A stretch of 39,468 nt of DNA from LMUY01 sp964235495 (GTDB taxonomy: Bacteria > Pseudomonadota > Alphaproteobacteria > Acetobacterales > Acetobacteraceae): assembly GCA_964235495.1 (NCBI GenBank), contig CAXSAX010000032.1, positions 1 to 39,468 of the forward strand, read 5' to 3'. A program made the position numbers and the translations under genes. Positions 8,010-18,311 of this stretch are shown piece by piece. The stretch's first letter is position 1; every line of letters begins with the position of its first letter. The notes beneath the pieces were generated by a model. That model was not told the DNA's origin and did not search any database. It saw only the letters and a program-made list of their open reading frames with translations.

Positions 8010-9432
8010 GGCGTGCTGCCATGCCGGGAGCCGGAGCGGCAGACGGGGCGGGAATCAGGTCGCGCATGCCCACGATTGACAGTACCGGCAGGTAGCGCAG
8101 GAACAGCAGCAGCAAGAACATGAACAGCCCGACAGTGCCCAGGAACGTCGTCACCTCGATCAGGTCGATCGAGTAGGAATGCGCCGCCGACGGCAAGAAA
8201 TCATGCTGCAAGGTGATGACGATCAGCATGAAATGATCCGCCCACATGCCGAACGCCACCAGCAGCCCGACCAGGAACAGCGCCACCGCCGAGCGACGCA
8301 CGGCGCGGAACCAGAACAGGTGGACCGGCACCAGCGAACAGAGAATCACGGCCCAGGTGGACCAAGCGTTCGGCCCGCTGAAGCGATGCTTCATGACGGC
8401 GGAGTCAAACCCGACGCCGCCCAGCGCGGTTGTCGCGTAGTCGGCCGCATAGCAATACAGGTTCACTAGCCCCAGCCCGAGCAACAGGACTCCCAGCATG
8501 TCGAAGTGCCGCGGCGTGATGAACGGGCGCAGCGGGAACACCGCCCGCATGGTCACCAGGATGGTGGACACGACGCCTATGCCCGCGAACAGTGCGGCGA
8601 ACACGAACGACACGGGAGACAGCACGTCGTGCCAACCAGGCTCCACGGTGCCGGCGAACATCACTGCGGCGCCCGTCTGCAACGATACCACCAAGACCAC
8701 GCCGAACACGGCCAGCATGCGATAGGCATGGTCCCAGCGCTGCCAATGGGTGACCGAGCCGCGCCAGCCCAGGGCGATGATGCCGTAGAGCTGCGCCTTT
8801 AGCACCCGCGTCCAGTTGCCAGGGCGGCTAGAGTACAGCTCCACCCTGTCCACCGCACGGTCTCGCATGGCGGCCAGGTCCGGCATCATGCCGACGTACC
8901 AGAAGGTGAGCGCGATGCCGAGGAAGCTGATGATGTCGACGGCGTCCCAGTAGAGCGGGCTGCGGAACTGCGGATACAGCAGGAAGGTGTTGGGGTAGGG
9001 CAGGTTCCAGTAGAAGAACCATGATCGGCCGAGATGAATGATCGGATATAGCCCCGCTGCCGCGGCCGCGATCACTGCCATCGCCTCGGTGATGCGGTTG
9101 ACCGCGCCGCGCCACTCGGCTCCCAGTAGCAGCAGCAGCGCCGAGGTCATCAGCCCGCCGCACGCCACGCCGATCCACCAGTCGTAGCCCACAATGTCCA
9201 GCGCCCAGGTGACGGGGATGTTGTTGCCCCAGACCCCGGTACCCTCGTACAGCACCCAGAACACGCTGGCCGCCAGCATCCCCACCAGCGCTAGGGAGAC
9301 GGCGAACGCGTACCACCAGCGCATTCCGCCCTCATGGCCGAATGCCACGTCGGTGACCTCGTGGCCGACCGAGGTCCAGTTTTCGCCGGGGGCGATCAGC
9401 GGGTCGCGCGGGCCCTGCGTCGTGACGCTCAT
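8002..9432 (-). CDS. actC: Alternative complex III subunit ActC (NrfD/PsrC-like quinol-binding subunit)
   Basis: This 476-residue integral membrane protein is an NrfD/PsrC-family member with about ten helices and fits ActC, the subunit that holds the quinol site. N-terminal ENWTSVGHEV precedes the first helix. Family-typical segments are visible, such as YDWWIGVACGGLMTSALLLL and HFDMLGVLLLGLGLVNLYCY. The ATG at 9430-9432 is one base beyond the actB stop. ActC and ActF are thought to form the membrane core, with ActA and ActB carrying hemes and Fe-S clusters on the periplasmic side. Confidence 0.95.
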   Translation of the reverse strand: MSVTTQGPRDPLIAPGENWTSVGHEVTDVAFGHEGGMRWWYAFAVSLALVGMLAASVFWVLYEGTGVWGNNIPVTWALDIVGYDWWIGVACGGLMTSALLLLLGAEWRGAVNRITEAMAVIAAAAAGLYPIIHLGRSWFFYWNLPYPNTFLLYPQFRSPLYWDAVDIISFLGIALTFWYVGMMPDLAAMRDRAVDRVELYSSRPGNWTRVLKAQLYGIIALGWRGSVTHWQRWDHAYRMLAVFGVVLVVSLQTGAAVMFAGTVEPGWHDVLSPVSFVFAALFAGIGVVSTILVTMRAVFPLRPFITPRHFDMLGVLLLGLGLVNLYCYAADYATTALGGVGFDSAVMKHRFSGPNAWSTWAVILCSLVPVHLFWFRAVRRSAVALFLVGLLVAFGMWADHFMLIVITLQHDFLPSAAHSYSIDLIEVTTFLGTVGLFMFLLLLFLRYLPVLSIVGMRDLIPAPSAAPAPGMAARRG

Positions 9433-9433
9433 G

Positions 9434-12370
9434 TCATCCCTCTCCGGTCTCAGCCGTGCGACGCGGCGCGCGCTCGGCCAGGTAGGTGGTGCGTGGCCGC
9501 ACGTTCAGCTCACCCAGCAGCGCATAGTTGCGCTCGTCGGCCCGGGCGGCCGCCACCGCCGTGCCCTCGCCGGCAAGGTTTCCAAAAGTGATGGCGCGGG
9601 TGGGGCAGGCAGTCTGGCACGCCGTCTGCACCTGGCCATCCAGGATCGGCTGATTGAGCCGGCCGGTGCTGATCCGCGCGCTTTCGATGCGCTGCACGCA
9701 GTAGTTGCACTTCTCCATCACGCCGCGGGAGCGCACGCTGACCTGCGGGTTGCGCTGTAATTGCAGGCTCGGCGCGGCACCGCTGGTGTAGTCCAGCCAG
9801 TTAAAGTGCCGCACCTTGTAGGGGCAGTAGCCGGAGCAGGCGCGGGTGCCGATGCAGCGGTTGTACACCATCAAGTTCAGGCCCTCGCTGTCGTGCAGCG
9901 TCGCCTCCACCGGGCAACCCACCTCGCAGGGCGCGTCCTCGCAGTGCATGCACGGCACTGGCTGGAAGTGCGTCTTGGGCGCTTCCACCGGCCCCTCGTA
10001 GTAGCGGTCCACCCGCAGCCAATGCATCTCGCGGCCGAGCGCCACCTGCTCCTTGCCCACCACGGCGATGTTGTTTTCGGACTGGCAAGCGATGACGCAG
10101 GCGTTGCAGCCGATGCAGGCATCCAGGTCGATCACCATGCCCCAGGCGATGCCGTCCCCGCCATGCTTGGGCGAGCCGTAGATGGTCGGTTGCGTCCAGC
10201 TCTCCGTCTCGCCGGCCGGCGCGTCGCCCTCGTGCTGCACCCGCACGAAGTCGTGGCCTTCCATCGTGCTGTGGTCCTGAGTCGTCGCGAACGAGACCCG
10301 GCGCTCCGTCTTGTGCAGGCTGACGCCTTGCACCTGCCAGGCGTCGCCTGCAGCCCGCAACGCGTAGGCGTCATAGCCCCAGCCGGTCGAAACCATCTCC
10401 GGCACGGTGCGGCCGTAGCCCAAGGTGGCGCTCACAACGCCATCCGCCATGCCCGGCAGCACCCAGACCGGCCCCTCGATCTCCCGCCCTGATACGGCCA
10501 GGGTCACGATATCCCCGGTGATAAGCTTCTCGCGCGCGGCCAGCGCCGGGCTGACATACAGCGCGTTCTCCCACACCAGCTTGGTCAGCGGCTTGGGCAG
10601 CTCCTGCAGCCAGCCATTGTTGGATTGCTTGCCATCCCACACCGTGGCGTCAGGGCGGAACACCACCGTCAGCCCATCCGGCACCGCCCCGGCCGACGCG
10701 GCCCGTACCCGCGGCAGCAGCTCCACGTCCTGCGGCGGGAAGGCCGACCCAGCGATGAAGCCGTTCAGCAGCGTCTTGCGCCACTGGTCGGCGAACACGT
10801 CGTCGTCAGTCTGCGTGCTGCGCCAGTAGCCTTTGGTAAGCTGCTCGGCGTTCTTCGGCTCCGCATCCGCCAGCACCGACAAGATTTCGGCGGCCGTCCT
10901 GCCGTCGAACAGCGTCTCGATCATCGGCTGCACCAGCCCGACCGTGCCATCGACCGAACGCGCGTCGCCCCAGCTCTCCAATGGATGCGCGAGCGGCAAT
11001 TGCCAATCGGATCGCAACCCCGTCTCGTCGTCGAACAACCCGGCATGAATCTTGAGCGGCACCTTTTGCAGTGCTTCGCTGAAGCCCAGCTCGCCCGGCG
11101 CGTCATAGGCCGGGTTGGTGTCGAGCATCACAAGAGTCTCGACCTCGCCGGCCTTCATCGCCGCCACCAGATCGGCCAGCGACTCCCCGGGCTGTACTAC
11201 AGGGGCGGTGTAGAACACGCTGCGCCCCGTGTTGCCGAGTGCCGCATTCAGCCTGTGCACCGCTTCCTGCACCGCAACCGGCGCCGTGCCGCCGACAAGC
11301 ACCAGGCTCGCGCCGCGATTGGCATGCAAGGCGGCGGCCACGCGGGCGCGCCACTTCTCCAGCGGCGGCGCACCGGCCGTCGCAGCGGCAGGAGCCGCCG
11401 GGCTCGCCGCATCGGCCAGCAAGCCCTGCGCCAGCGCCGCCACGTCCGCCGGGGTCGCCACCAGGGTGAAGTCGGCCTTGGACGAGGTGAGATTGGGAAC
11501 TGACCCGGCATGGTGCATCGCAAGCAGTGATCCGGCCTTGGCCGAGGCTTGCCGCGCCTGCACCCAGTCGAGCGACGTGCCAACCTGCGCCGGGCCAGGG
11601 TCGAGGAAGTCGCCGTCCAGCGAAACCAGCACCTTGGCTTGGTCGAAGCGGAAACGCGTCTCCAGCGGCTGGCCGAAGGCGCGCCGGGTGGCGTCATAGC
11701 TGGCCGCGCGGTCCACCGGCGTATGGCTGTGCCAATGCATGGCTGGAAATCTCTGCTGCCAATCGGCGATCTGCGCCAGCAGCGACGGGGAGGTGACGGG
11801 GCCGGTGAGCAGCCGCAGCCGGTGGCCGCCGGTGCTGCGCAATGCCGCGAAATGGTTGAACGTGGCCACCCGCAGGCCCTGCCAGTTGCTGGCCTCGCCG
11901 GCGTGGCGGGGCGTTTGCAGCCGCTGCGGGTCGTACAGGTCCAGCACGCAGGCCTGGCTGAACATGTCCGTGCCGCCCCGGGTCCACGGATGGTCGCTGT
12001 TGCCCTCGATCTTGAGCGGACGGCCGTCCCGCACCGTCACCAGGATGCCGTTGGCCAGCCCGTCCGTCATCGCCAGGGACGCATAGTGCATTGTCTGGCC
12101 CGGCTCGGCGCGTTCCGGCTTGATGACGAACGGCACCTCGTGGTCGCGCCCGTCCGGTGGGTCATCGCAGCCAGCGAGCCCGGCCAGGGCCAGCGAGGCC
12201 GCCATCAGCTTAAGGAAGCTGCGTCGCTCCGGTCCTGATGACAGGTCCGTCACGGCGGGAAACTCGGCCTCCATGAACTGCCGGAACGCCGGCGTGTCCG
12301 CCAATTGGTCGAGACTGCGCCACTGCGCCAGGTTGCGCGGGCCGCGGCGGGGTGGGATCAAGCGGGTCAT
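9434..12370 (-). CDS. actB: Alternative complex III subunit ActB (molybdopterin-oxidoreductase-like plus four-cluster Fe-S domain)
   Basis: This 978-residue protein is the fusion typical of ActB. The N-terminus carries a Tat-like signal (RRSFLKLMAASLALAGLAGC) whose last residue is a lipobox-type Cys, in line with the lipidated ActB known from Flavobacterium. A large domain related to molybdopterin oxidoreductases follows; in known ActB it has lost the cofactor. The C-terminal third is a ferredoxin-like domain with four Cys groups: CIGCNACVIAC, CMHCEDAPCEVGC, CIGTRACSGYC, and CNYC with CQTAC, enough for four clusters ([4Fe-4S] and/or [3Fe-4S]). It passes electrons from quinol to the ActA hemes. 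It lies 4 bases after actA and one base before actC. The start is the ATG at 12368-12370. Confidence 0.96.
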   Translation of the reverse strand: MTRLIPPRRGPRNLAQWRSLDQLADTPAFRQFMEAEFPAVTDLSSGPERRSFLKLMAASLALAGLAGCDDPPDGRDHEVPFVIKPERAEPGQTMHYASLAMTDGLANGILVTVRDGRPLKIEGNSDHPWTRGGTDMFSQACVLDLYDPQRLQTPRHAGEASNWQGLRVATFNHFAALRSTGGHRLRLLTGPVTSPSLLAQIADWQQRFPAMHWHSHTPVDRAASYDATRRAFGQPLETRFRFDQAKVLVSLDGDFLDPGPAQVGTSLDWVQARQASAKAGSLLAMHHAGSVPNLTSSKADFTLVATPADVAALAQGLLADAASPAAPAAATAGAPPLEKWRARVAAALHANRGASLVLVGGTAPVAVQEAVHRLNAALGNTGRSVFYTAPVVQPGESLADLVAAMKAGEVETLVMLDTNPAYDAPGELGFSEALQKVPLKIHAGLFDDETGLRSDWQLPLAHPLESWGDARSVDGTVGLVQPMIETLFDGRTAAEILSVLADAEPKNAEQLTKGYWRSTQTDDDVFADQWRKTLLNGFIAGSAFPPQDVELLPRVRAASAGAVPDGLTVVFRPDATVWDGKQSNNGWLQELPKPLTKLVWENALYVSPALAAREKLITGDIVTLAVSGREIEGPVWVLPGMADGVVSATLGYGRTVPEMVSTGWGYDAYALRAAGDAWQVQGVSLHKTERRVSFATTQDHSTMEGHDFVRVQHEGDAPAGETESWTQPTIYGSPKHGGDGIAWGMVIDLDACIGCNACVIACQSENNIAVVGKEQVALGREMHWLRVDRYYEGPVEAPKTHFQPVPCMHCEDAPCEVGCPVEATLHDSEGLNLMVYNRCIGTRACSGYCPYKVRHFNWLDYTSGAAPSLQLQRNPQVSVRSRGVMEKCNYCVQRIESARISTGRLNQPILDGQVQTACQTACPTRAITFGNLAGEGTAVAAARADERNYALLGELNVRPRTTYLAERAPRRTAETGEG

Positions 12371-12374
12371 CGGC

Positions 12375-13076
12375 TCACCGATGGCAGATCGAGCAGTCGG
12401 ATAGCGCGTTCGGCCCCAGGATGTGGTTCTCCTTGACCAGTTGCTCGCCGAGTTGCTTCTGGTTGGCCGGCGGCGTCCATTCCATGTTCCAAATCTGGTC
12501 GGAGGTCCGGATGTAGTTCTCCGGGTTACGATGGCAGTTCAGGCAGAACTCCATGCGGAACGAGTTGGCGCGGTAGGTCAGCTGCATGGTGTCCATGGCG
12601 CCGTGGCAGCTGGAGCAGCCGATGCCCTTGGTGATGTGGATCGAGTGGTTGTAGTATACGTAGCTCGGCAGCTTGTTCACCCGCGCCCATTCCAGCGGCT
12701 GGTCATTCGCCAGGCTGGCCCGCACGGGCTCCAGCATCGGCGAACTGGTCCAGATCTGCGAATGGCAGGTCATGCAGGTGTGGGTGGGCGGCAGGCCGGC
12801 CGACGCCAGGTATTCCACCTGCTGGTGGCAGTTGCGGCAATCGATGCCCAGTTCGCCCGAATGGTGCTTGTGGCTGAACGGCACTGGCTGCTCCGGCGCG
12901 ATGCCGACGCCGCCGATGTAGTCGCTGTGCGACCAGGCGTACAGCCCGATGCTGGCGGCCAGGATCACTCCCACCAGGCTGAGCGCCACCAGTCGCAGGA
13001 TCGCGTCCGCACCCGGTAGGAACAGCTGGCGCAGCGGCGAGGCACCGGAGCCGGCCGGCATGGTCTGTCCCGACAT
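12375..13076 (-). CDS. actA: Alternative complex III subunit ActA, membrane-anchored pentaheme cytochrome c
   Basis: This 233-residue protein has one N-terminal membrane helix (about 26-48) and five CxxCH heme sites, at C80-H84, C101-H105, C154-H158, C178-H182 and C228-H232. Five hemes and a single anchor are diagnostic of ActA. The last heme site is at the extreme C-terminus. It is the first gene of the minus-strand act-cox operon. Two start codons are possible, the ATG at 13074-13076 chosen here and an ATG 15 bases downstream (13059-13061); neither has a strong ribosome site. Confidence 0.95.
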   Translation of the reverse strand: MSGQTMPAGSGASPLRQLFLPGADAILRLVALSLVGVILAASIGLYAWSHSDYIGGVGIAPEQPVPFSHKHHSGELGIDCRNCHQQVEYLASAGLPPTHTCMTCHSQIWTSSPMLEPVRASLANDQPLEWARVNKLPSYVYYNHSIHITKGIGCSSCHGAMDTMQLTYRANSFRMEFCLNCHRNPENYIRTSDQIWNMEWTPPANQKQLGEQLVKENHILGPNALSDCSICHR

Positions 13077-13410
13077 CAGCCGCGGCCTTGCCGACGAACG
13101 GGCGCCGGTGCCGCCGAAAGCCGTTGCGCAAATGATAACAGGCAGTTCATGGCTTTATCTTCCTCCGAATTCGACCAGCCGCGCAAGGGATCAAAGTGTC
13201 GTTCAAGGTCTCATTCACGCCCTTGCCAACATCGCAAATCAGCAGCACGGCACGAAGCCGAAACCGCAATTGTAAATCCTGCAAGCGGTGCCAGTTATTC
13301 TGGTCACCACATGGTCTGACCGGCCAGACCGCGTTGCGGACAATGCGCTTTTTGCAACGGCCGCCGTCTCAGAACCGCAGGCTTGCGATCTGCTTGGACG
13401 GTTTGCCGCC
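13077..13410. promoter_or_regulatory. Divergent intergenic region between actA and ureD
   Basis: This 334-base stretch separates the two longest operons in the window, which are transcribed away from each other, so it should hold both promoters. It is AT-richer than its surroundings (for example around 13128-13165 and 13261-13305). I see no convincing -35/-10 pair on either strand. An open frame covers 13288-13410 in phase with ureD, but its residues do not look like a UreD N-terminus, so I left it out. Confidence 0.4.
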
Positions 13411-14229
13411 ATGAGCGCGCTTGTCCTGCAGCGTGCCAGCGGTGAACTTGGCGTCACCGTCAAGCAGCGAGGTGGTTCCACCGTGCTGCGGGACCTCCGC
13501 CAGTCCGGCTGCCTCAAGGCGCGGCTGCCCCGTCCCGAGAACGGCGCGTGGACCACCCTGGTCACGCTCAACAGCTCCGGCGGTGTAGCGCAGGGCGACC
13601 GACTGGAGACGCGGATCGAGGCCGGGCCAGGCTGCCGGCTGACCGTGGCGAGCCAGGCGGCCGAACGGTTCTACCGGGCGCGGGACGGCCACCCTCCCGC
13701 ACGGCTGCGTACGGCGCTGCACGTGGCGGCCGGCGCCGCGCTGGAGTGGCTGCCGCAGGAGGCCATCCTATTCGACGCCTGTGCCCTGGATCGCCGGCTG
13801 GACGTGACGCTGGCCCCGGACGCTTGGTTCCTCGGCGTCGAGACGCTGGTGTTCGGCCGCACCCTGATGGGCGAGACGGTCCGCACCGCCCGGCTGCGCG
13901 ACACGGTGCGGCTGCACCGCGGCGGCCACTTGCTGTGGCACGACGCGATCCGCCTGGACGGCCCGGTGCAGGCGGTGCTGGACCGCCCGGCCTCGGCGGC
14001 CGGGGGGCGGGCGGTGGCCACCCTGCTGCTGGCAGCCCCCGACGCGCCAAGCTGGCTCGACAAGCTGCGCGCCGCCTTGACGCCGTGGGAGGCGGGGGCG
14101 TCGGCCCTGGACGGCCTGCTGGTCGCCCGGCTGGTGTCGCGCGATGGGGCGTGCGCGCGGGCGGCGGTTGTGGCAGCCTTGGCGGCGGTGCGCGGCAGCC
14201 GGCCGCTGCCCCGGGTATGGAGCTGCTGA
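13411..14229 (+). CDS. ureD: Urease accessory protein UreD (UreH)
   Basis: This 272-residue protein matches UreD, the scaffold that joins UreF and UreG on apo-urease during nickel insertion. The family-typical region starts LQRASGELGVTVKQRGG, followed by LVTLNSSGGVAQGDRLE (the conserved N-x-x-G-G-x-x-x-G-D element) and LEWLPQEAILFD. I chose the ATG at 13411 because it gives the usual length and N-terminus. The frame stays open up to an ATG at 13288, which would add 41 residues. It is the first gene of the urease operon; ureA starts directly after its stop. Confidence 0.9.
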   Translation: MSALVLQRASGELGVTVKQRGGSTVLRDLRQSGCLKARLPRPENGAWTTLVTLNSSGGVAQGDRLETRIEAGPGCRLTVASQAAERFYRARDGHPPARLRTALHVAAGAALEWLPQEAILFDACALDRRLDVTLAPDAWFLGVETLVFGRTLMGETVRTARLRDTVRLHRGGHLLWHDAIRLDGPVQAVLDRPASAAGGRAVATLLLAAPDAPSWLDKLRAALTPWEAGASALDGLLVARLVSRDGACARAAVVAALAAVRGSRPLPRVWSC

Positions 14230-14532
14230 ATGAACCTGACGCCGCGGGAGAAGGACAAGCTGCTGGTCGCCATGGCGGCCGAGGTCGCCCGTCGCCGCCT
14301 GGCCCGCGGCGTCAAGCTGAACCACCCGGAAGCCGTGGCGCTGATCAGCGACTTCGTGGTGGAGGGCGCCCGCGACGGCCGCTCCGTCGCCGACCTGATG
14401 CAGCACGGCGCCCACGTGGTGACCCGGGACCAGGTGATGGACGGCATCGCCGAGATGATCGCCGACGTGCAGGTGGAGGCGACCTTCCCCGACGGCACCA
14501 AGCTCGTCACCGTGCACGAGCCGATCCGGTGA
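14230..14532 (+). CDS. ureA: Urease gamma subunit
   Basis: This 100-residue protein is the urease gamma subunit, the standard length and start (MNLTPREKDKLLVAMAAEVA). The conserved LNHPEAVALISDFVVEGARDG and VTVHEPIR ends are present. It packs with beta and alpha subunits into the (alpha-beta-gamma)3 enzyme that hydrolyses urea to ammonia and carbamate. It follows the ureD stop without a gap and is close to, or overlaps, ureB, depending on the ureB start. Confidence 0.97.
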   Translation: MNLTPREKDKLLVAMAAEVARRRLARGVKLNHPEAVALISDFVVEGARDGRSVADLMQHGAHVVTRDQVMDGIAEMIADVQVEATFPDGTKLVTVHEPIR

Positions 14533-14540
14533 CCGGCGCC

Positions 14541-14842
14541 GTGATCCCGGGCGAGGTCATCACCCTGGATGGCGACATCGCCATCAACGCCGGCCAGCCG
14601 CGCACCCCCCTCACGGTGGCCAATACCGGGGACCGCCCAATCCAGGTCGGCAGCCATTACCATTTCGCCGAGGCGAACCCAGCGTTGCAGTTCGACCGCG
14701 CGCTGGCTCGTGGCCAGCGGCTTGATGTCGCCGCCGGGTCTGCCGTGCGGTTCGAGCCGGGCCAGGCGCGCGAGGTGACCCTGGTGCCGTTCCGCGGCGC
14801 GCGACAGGTTCACGGCTTCCGCGGCGGCGTGATGGGGGCGCT

Positions 14843-14846
<4 letters not shown>
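14541..14846 (+). CDS. ureB: Urease beta subunit
   Basis: From a GTG at 14541 this gives a 101-residue protein beginning MIPGEVITLDGDIAINAG, the classical beta-subunit N-terminus, with VANTGDRPIQVGSHYHFAEAN and the VHGFRGGVMG end. A second GTG at 14529 is in frame and overlaps the ureA stop as GTGA, which would add four residues; overlap-style junctions elsewhere in this operon make that alternative quite possible. The stop overlaps the ureC start. Confidence 0.93.
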
Positions 14847-16546
<1,700 letters not shown>

Positions 16547-16557
16547 GGTTAGCAGCG

Positions 16558-16731
16558 ATGGCCATTTTCAATCGAGCCAGGTTCGTAGAAGAACTGGACA
16601 AGGCGGACGTCTTCACGCCCGCCCAGGTCCGCGCCCTGGCGGACGCGTTCGAGGCGTCGCTCTCCGAAGCGCCGAAGCCGGGTTATTGGGCGACGAGGCT
16701 CGGCATCCCGCCCTTCGAGACCCGGCGCTGA
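16558..16731 (+). CDS. Small DUF1640-like protein inside the urease operon
   Basis: A 57-codon frame starts at an ATG preceded by AGGG nine bases upstream and ends in TGA overlapping the ureE ATG (TGATG). The protein begins MAIFNRARFVEELDKADVFT and then reads PAQVRALADAFEASLSEA. This pattern resembles the N-terminal part of DUF1640/CCDC90-type coiled-coil proteins (a L-x-x-A-G-F-T-x-x-Q-A-x-A-L-A pattern), but the usual long coiled coil and membrane anchor are missing. The last 17 residues (PGYWATRLGIPPFETRR) are unlike that family. The position, spacing and ribosome site argue that it is translated. A role in urease maturation is only a guess from context. Confidence 0.7.
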   Translation: MAIFNRARFVEELDKADVFTPAQVRALADAFEASLSEAPKPGYWATRLGIPPFETRR

Positions 16732-17192
16732 TGCTCCGCTCCACGAGAGTCCTTTCTGCCGGCGCCTGGAACCAGGCGCTGGAGGACGACCGGGTGCTGA
16801 TCGATTTCGACCGCCGCCACCGCCGCCGGGTCGTGTTGCCGACGGAAGCGGGCGAGGACATTCTGCTCGACCTGCCGCAGGCGGTGCGGCTGCGCGACGG
16901 GGACGCCTTGCAGGCCGATGACGGCCGCATCGTCCGCGTGGTGGCCCGGCCCGAGCCGGTGCTGGACATCCACGCCCACGGCCCGGCGGAGCTGGTGCGG
17001 ATCGCCTGGCACCTCGGTAACCGCCACTTGCCGGTGCAGTTGCTGGGCGAGCGCATCCGCATCCGGGCGGACCACGTGATCGCCGACATGGTGCGGGGCC
17101 TGGGCGGGCACGTGGAAGCGGCGGATGCGCCGTTTGATCCGGAGGGTGGGGCTTACGCGGGTGGGCATGGCCACGATCACGATGTCGACTGA
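16731..17192 (+). CDS. ureE: Urease accessory protein UreE (nickel metallochaperone)
   Basis: This 153-residue cytoplasmic protein delivers nickel to the UreDFG-urease complex. It has the two-domain UreE layout, with the metal-binding segment RIAWHLGNRHLPVQ near the middle and a short His-rich tail (GGHGHDHDVD). The ATG at 16731 shares its first base with the preceding stop (TGATG); an open frame reaching further upstream lies inside the small preceding gene and was not used. The 3' end overlaps the likely start of the next membrane protein gene. Confidence 0.93.
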   Translation: MLRSTRVLSAGAWNQALEDDRVLIDFDRRHRRRVVLPTEAGEDILLDLPQAVRLRDGDALQADDGRIVRVVARPEPVLDIHAHGPAELVRIAWHLGNRHLPVQLLGERIRIRADHVIADMVRGLGGHVEAADAPFDPEGGAYAGGHGHDHDVD

Positions 17193-17667
17193 GCGACAGG
17201 TAGAACCGTGCAGTTGGCTCATGGGCTGCCTGTATGTTGTCGGGAGCGGTATCCTGATCAGCGCTATTCTCGGTCCTTTTACGTATGAAGGCGCACTTTT
17301 CGCCTTAAGTTTTTACCAAGGTATCTCCCCGGCATTTGAAGGACCGCTTATCGGCTTGCTCTTTCTCTGGGTTGTAGCTTTTCCGGTCGCAGCGGTGGCG
17401 GCTGTCGTGCCACTTACTGTATCTTATGCCGCTGTTCGGCATGTCGCGCGCAACGGTCTGATGACGACAACGCGCCGAGTCTGTTGGGGCGCGACGTTAG
17501 GGATAGTCACAAACCTCATCGTGTTCAGCGGCATGCCGGGTCGGCTGCAAAACGAGAGTTGGTCCTCCTCTGCACTTGCCGACCTCTTGTTCCCGATGCT
17601 GGAAATCCAGGTCTCAGCAGTCGCGATTGCATTGGCCGTCCGGCCACGCTGGTTTGGTGTGGAGTGA
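17167..17667 (+). CDS. Hypothetical four-helix membrane protein between ureE and ureF
   Basis: This is a protein of about 166 residues with roughly four hydrophobic segments and no recognised motif. It lacks the H-P-x-x-G-x-D-H signature of HupE/UreJ nickel transporters. Its base composition is clearly lower in GC than its neighbours (for example the run from 17270 to 17340), with codons such as TTA and TTT that are rare in the window. This suggests a later arrival. The start is uncertain: ATG at 17167 (overlapping ureE by 26 bases, with a GGGTGGG upstream), 17182 or 17221. Its stop overlaps the ureF start as TGATG, so it is wired into the operon. Confidence 0.7.
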   Translation: MATITMSTERQVEPCSWLMGCLYVVGSGILISAILGPFTYEGALFALSFYQGISPAFEGPLIGLLFLWVVAFPVAAVAAVVPLTVSYAAVRHVARNGLMTTTRRVCWGATLGIVTNLIVFSGMPGRLQNESWSSSALADLLFPMLEIQVSAVAIALAVRPRWFGVE

Positions 17668-18311
17668 TGCTTTCGCTCCTGCTCACCTGGTTGTCCCCCG
17701 CATTTCCTACGGGAGCCTATGCCTACAGCCATGGGATGGAATGGGCTGTCGAGACCGGCGACATCAGTGACCAAGTGACGGCTAGTGCGTGGCTTGCTGA
17801 CGTGTTGCGCCATGGCAGCGGGCGTACGGACGCGATCCTGCTGCGCCACGCGCACCGAGCTGCGAACCGGGACGCGTTGATGGCAGTGCAGGCAATGGCG
17901 GCGTGCGTCCAACCTTCAGTCGAACGCCTCTCCGAAACGATGGCGCAAGGCACCGCCTTCGCTCTCGCGTCCAAAGTCTGGGGCGCGTCGTTGCTGGACG
18001 CCCAACCAGGCCAAATCGCCTACCCCGTGGCGCTCGGGGCGCTCGCCGCCGCCCACGCCGTCCCGGAAGATGACGTCGCCCTCGGCCTGCTGCACGCCTT
18101 TGCCGCCAACCTCGTCTCCGCCGCGGTGCGCCTCGTCCCGCTCGGCCAGACTGCCGGACTGCGCATCTTGGCCGGCTTGGCCCCCACCATCGCCGCCATC
18201 GCGGCCGAAACCGCCCACGTCCCCCTGGACGACATCGGCGGCGCGTGCTTCCGCTCCGACATCGCCTCCATGCGCCACGAAACCCAGTACACGAGGCTGT
18301 TCCGCACATGA
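17667..18311 (+). CDS. ureF: Urease accessory protein UreF
   Basis: This 214-residue all-helical protein is UreF, which gates GTP hydrolysis by UreG in the nickel-insertion complex. The N-terminal LTWLSPAFPTGAYAYSHGME is strongly conserved in the family, and the C-terminal SDIASMRHETQYTRLF is typical as well. The ATG at 17667 overlaps the stop of the membrane protein gene; a longer open frame upstream lies within that gene and is not used. It overlaps ureG as ATGA. Confidence 0.95.
   Translation: MLSLLLTWLSPAFPTGAYAYSHGMEWAVETGDISDQVTASAWLADVLRHGSGRTDAILLRHAHRAANRDALMAVQAMAACVQPSVERLSETMAQGTAFALASKVWGASLLDAQPGQIAYPVALGALAAAHAVPEDDVALGLLHAFAANLVSAAVRLVPLGQTAGLRILAGLAPTIAAIAAETAHVPLDDIGGACFRSDIASMRHETQYTRLFRT

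Noticed and set aside
13548..14540. Long frame upstream of ureB in the same phase
   Set aside because: Gly/Arg/Ala-rich shadow of ureD and ureA; the real protein starts at the GTG near 14529-14541.
17167..17667. UreJ/HupE nickel transporter for the membrane gene in the urease operon
   Set aside because: The H-P-x-x-G-x-D-H signature of that family is absent, and the helix pattern differs.
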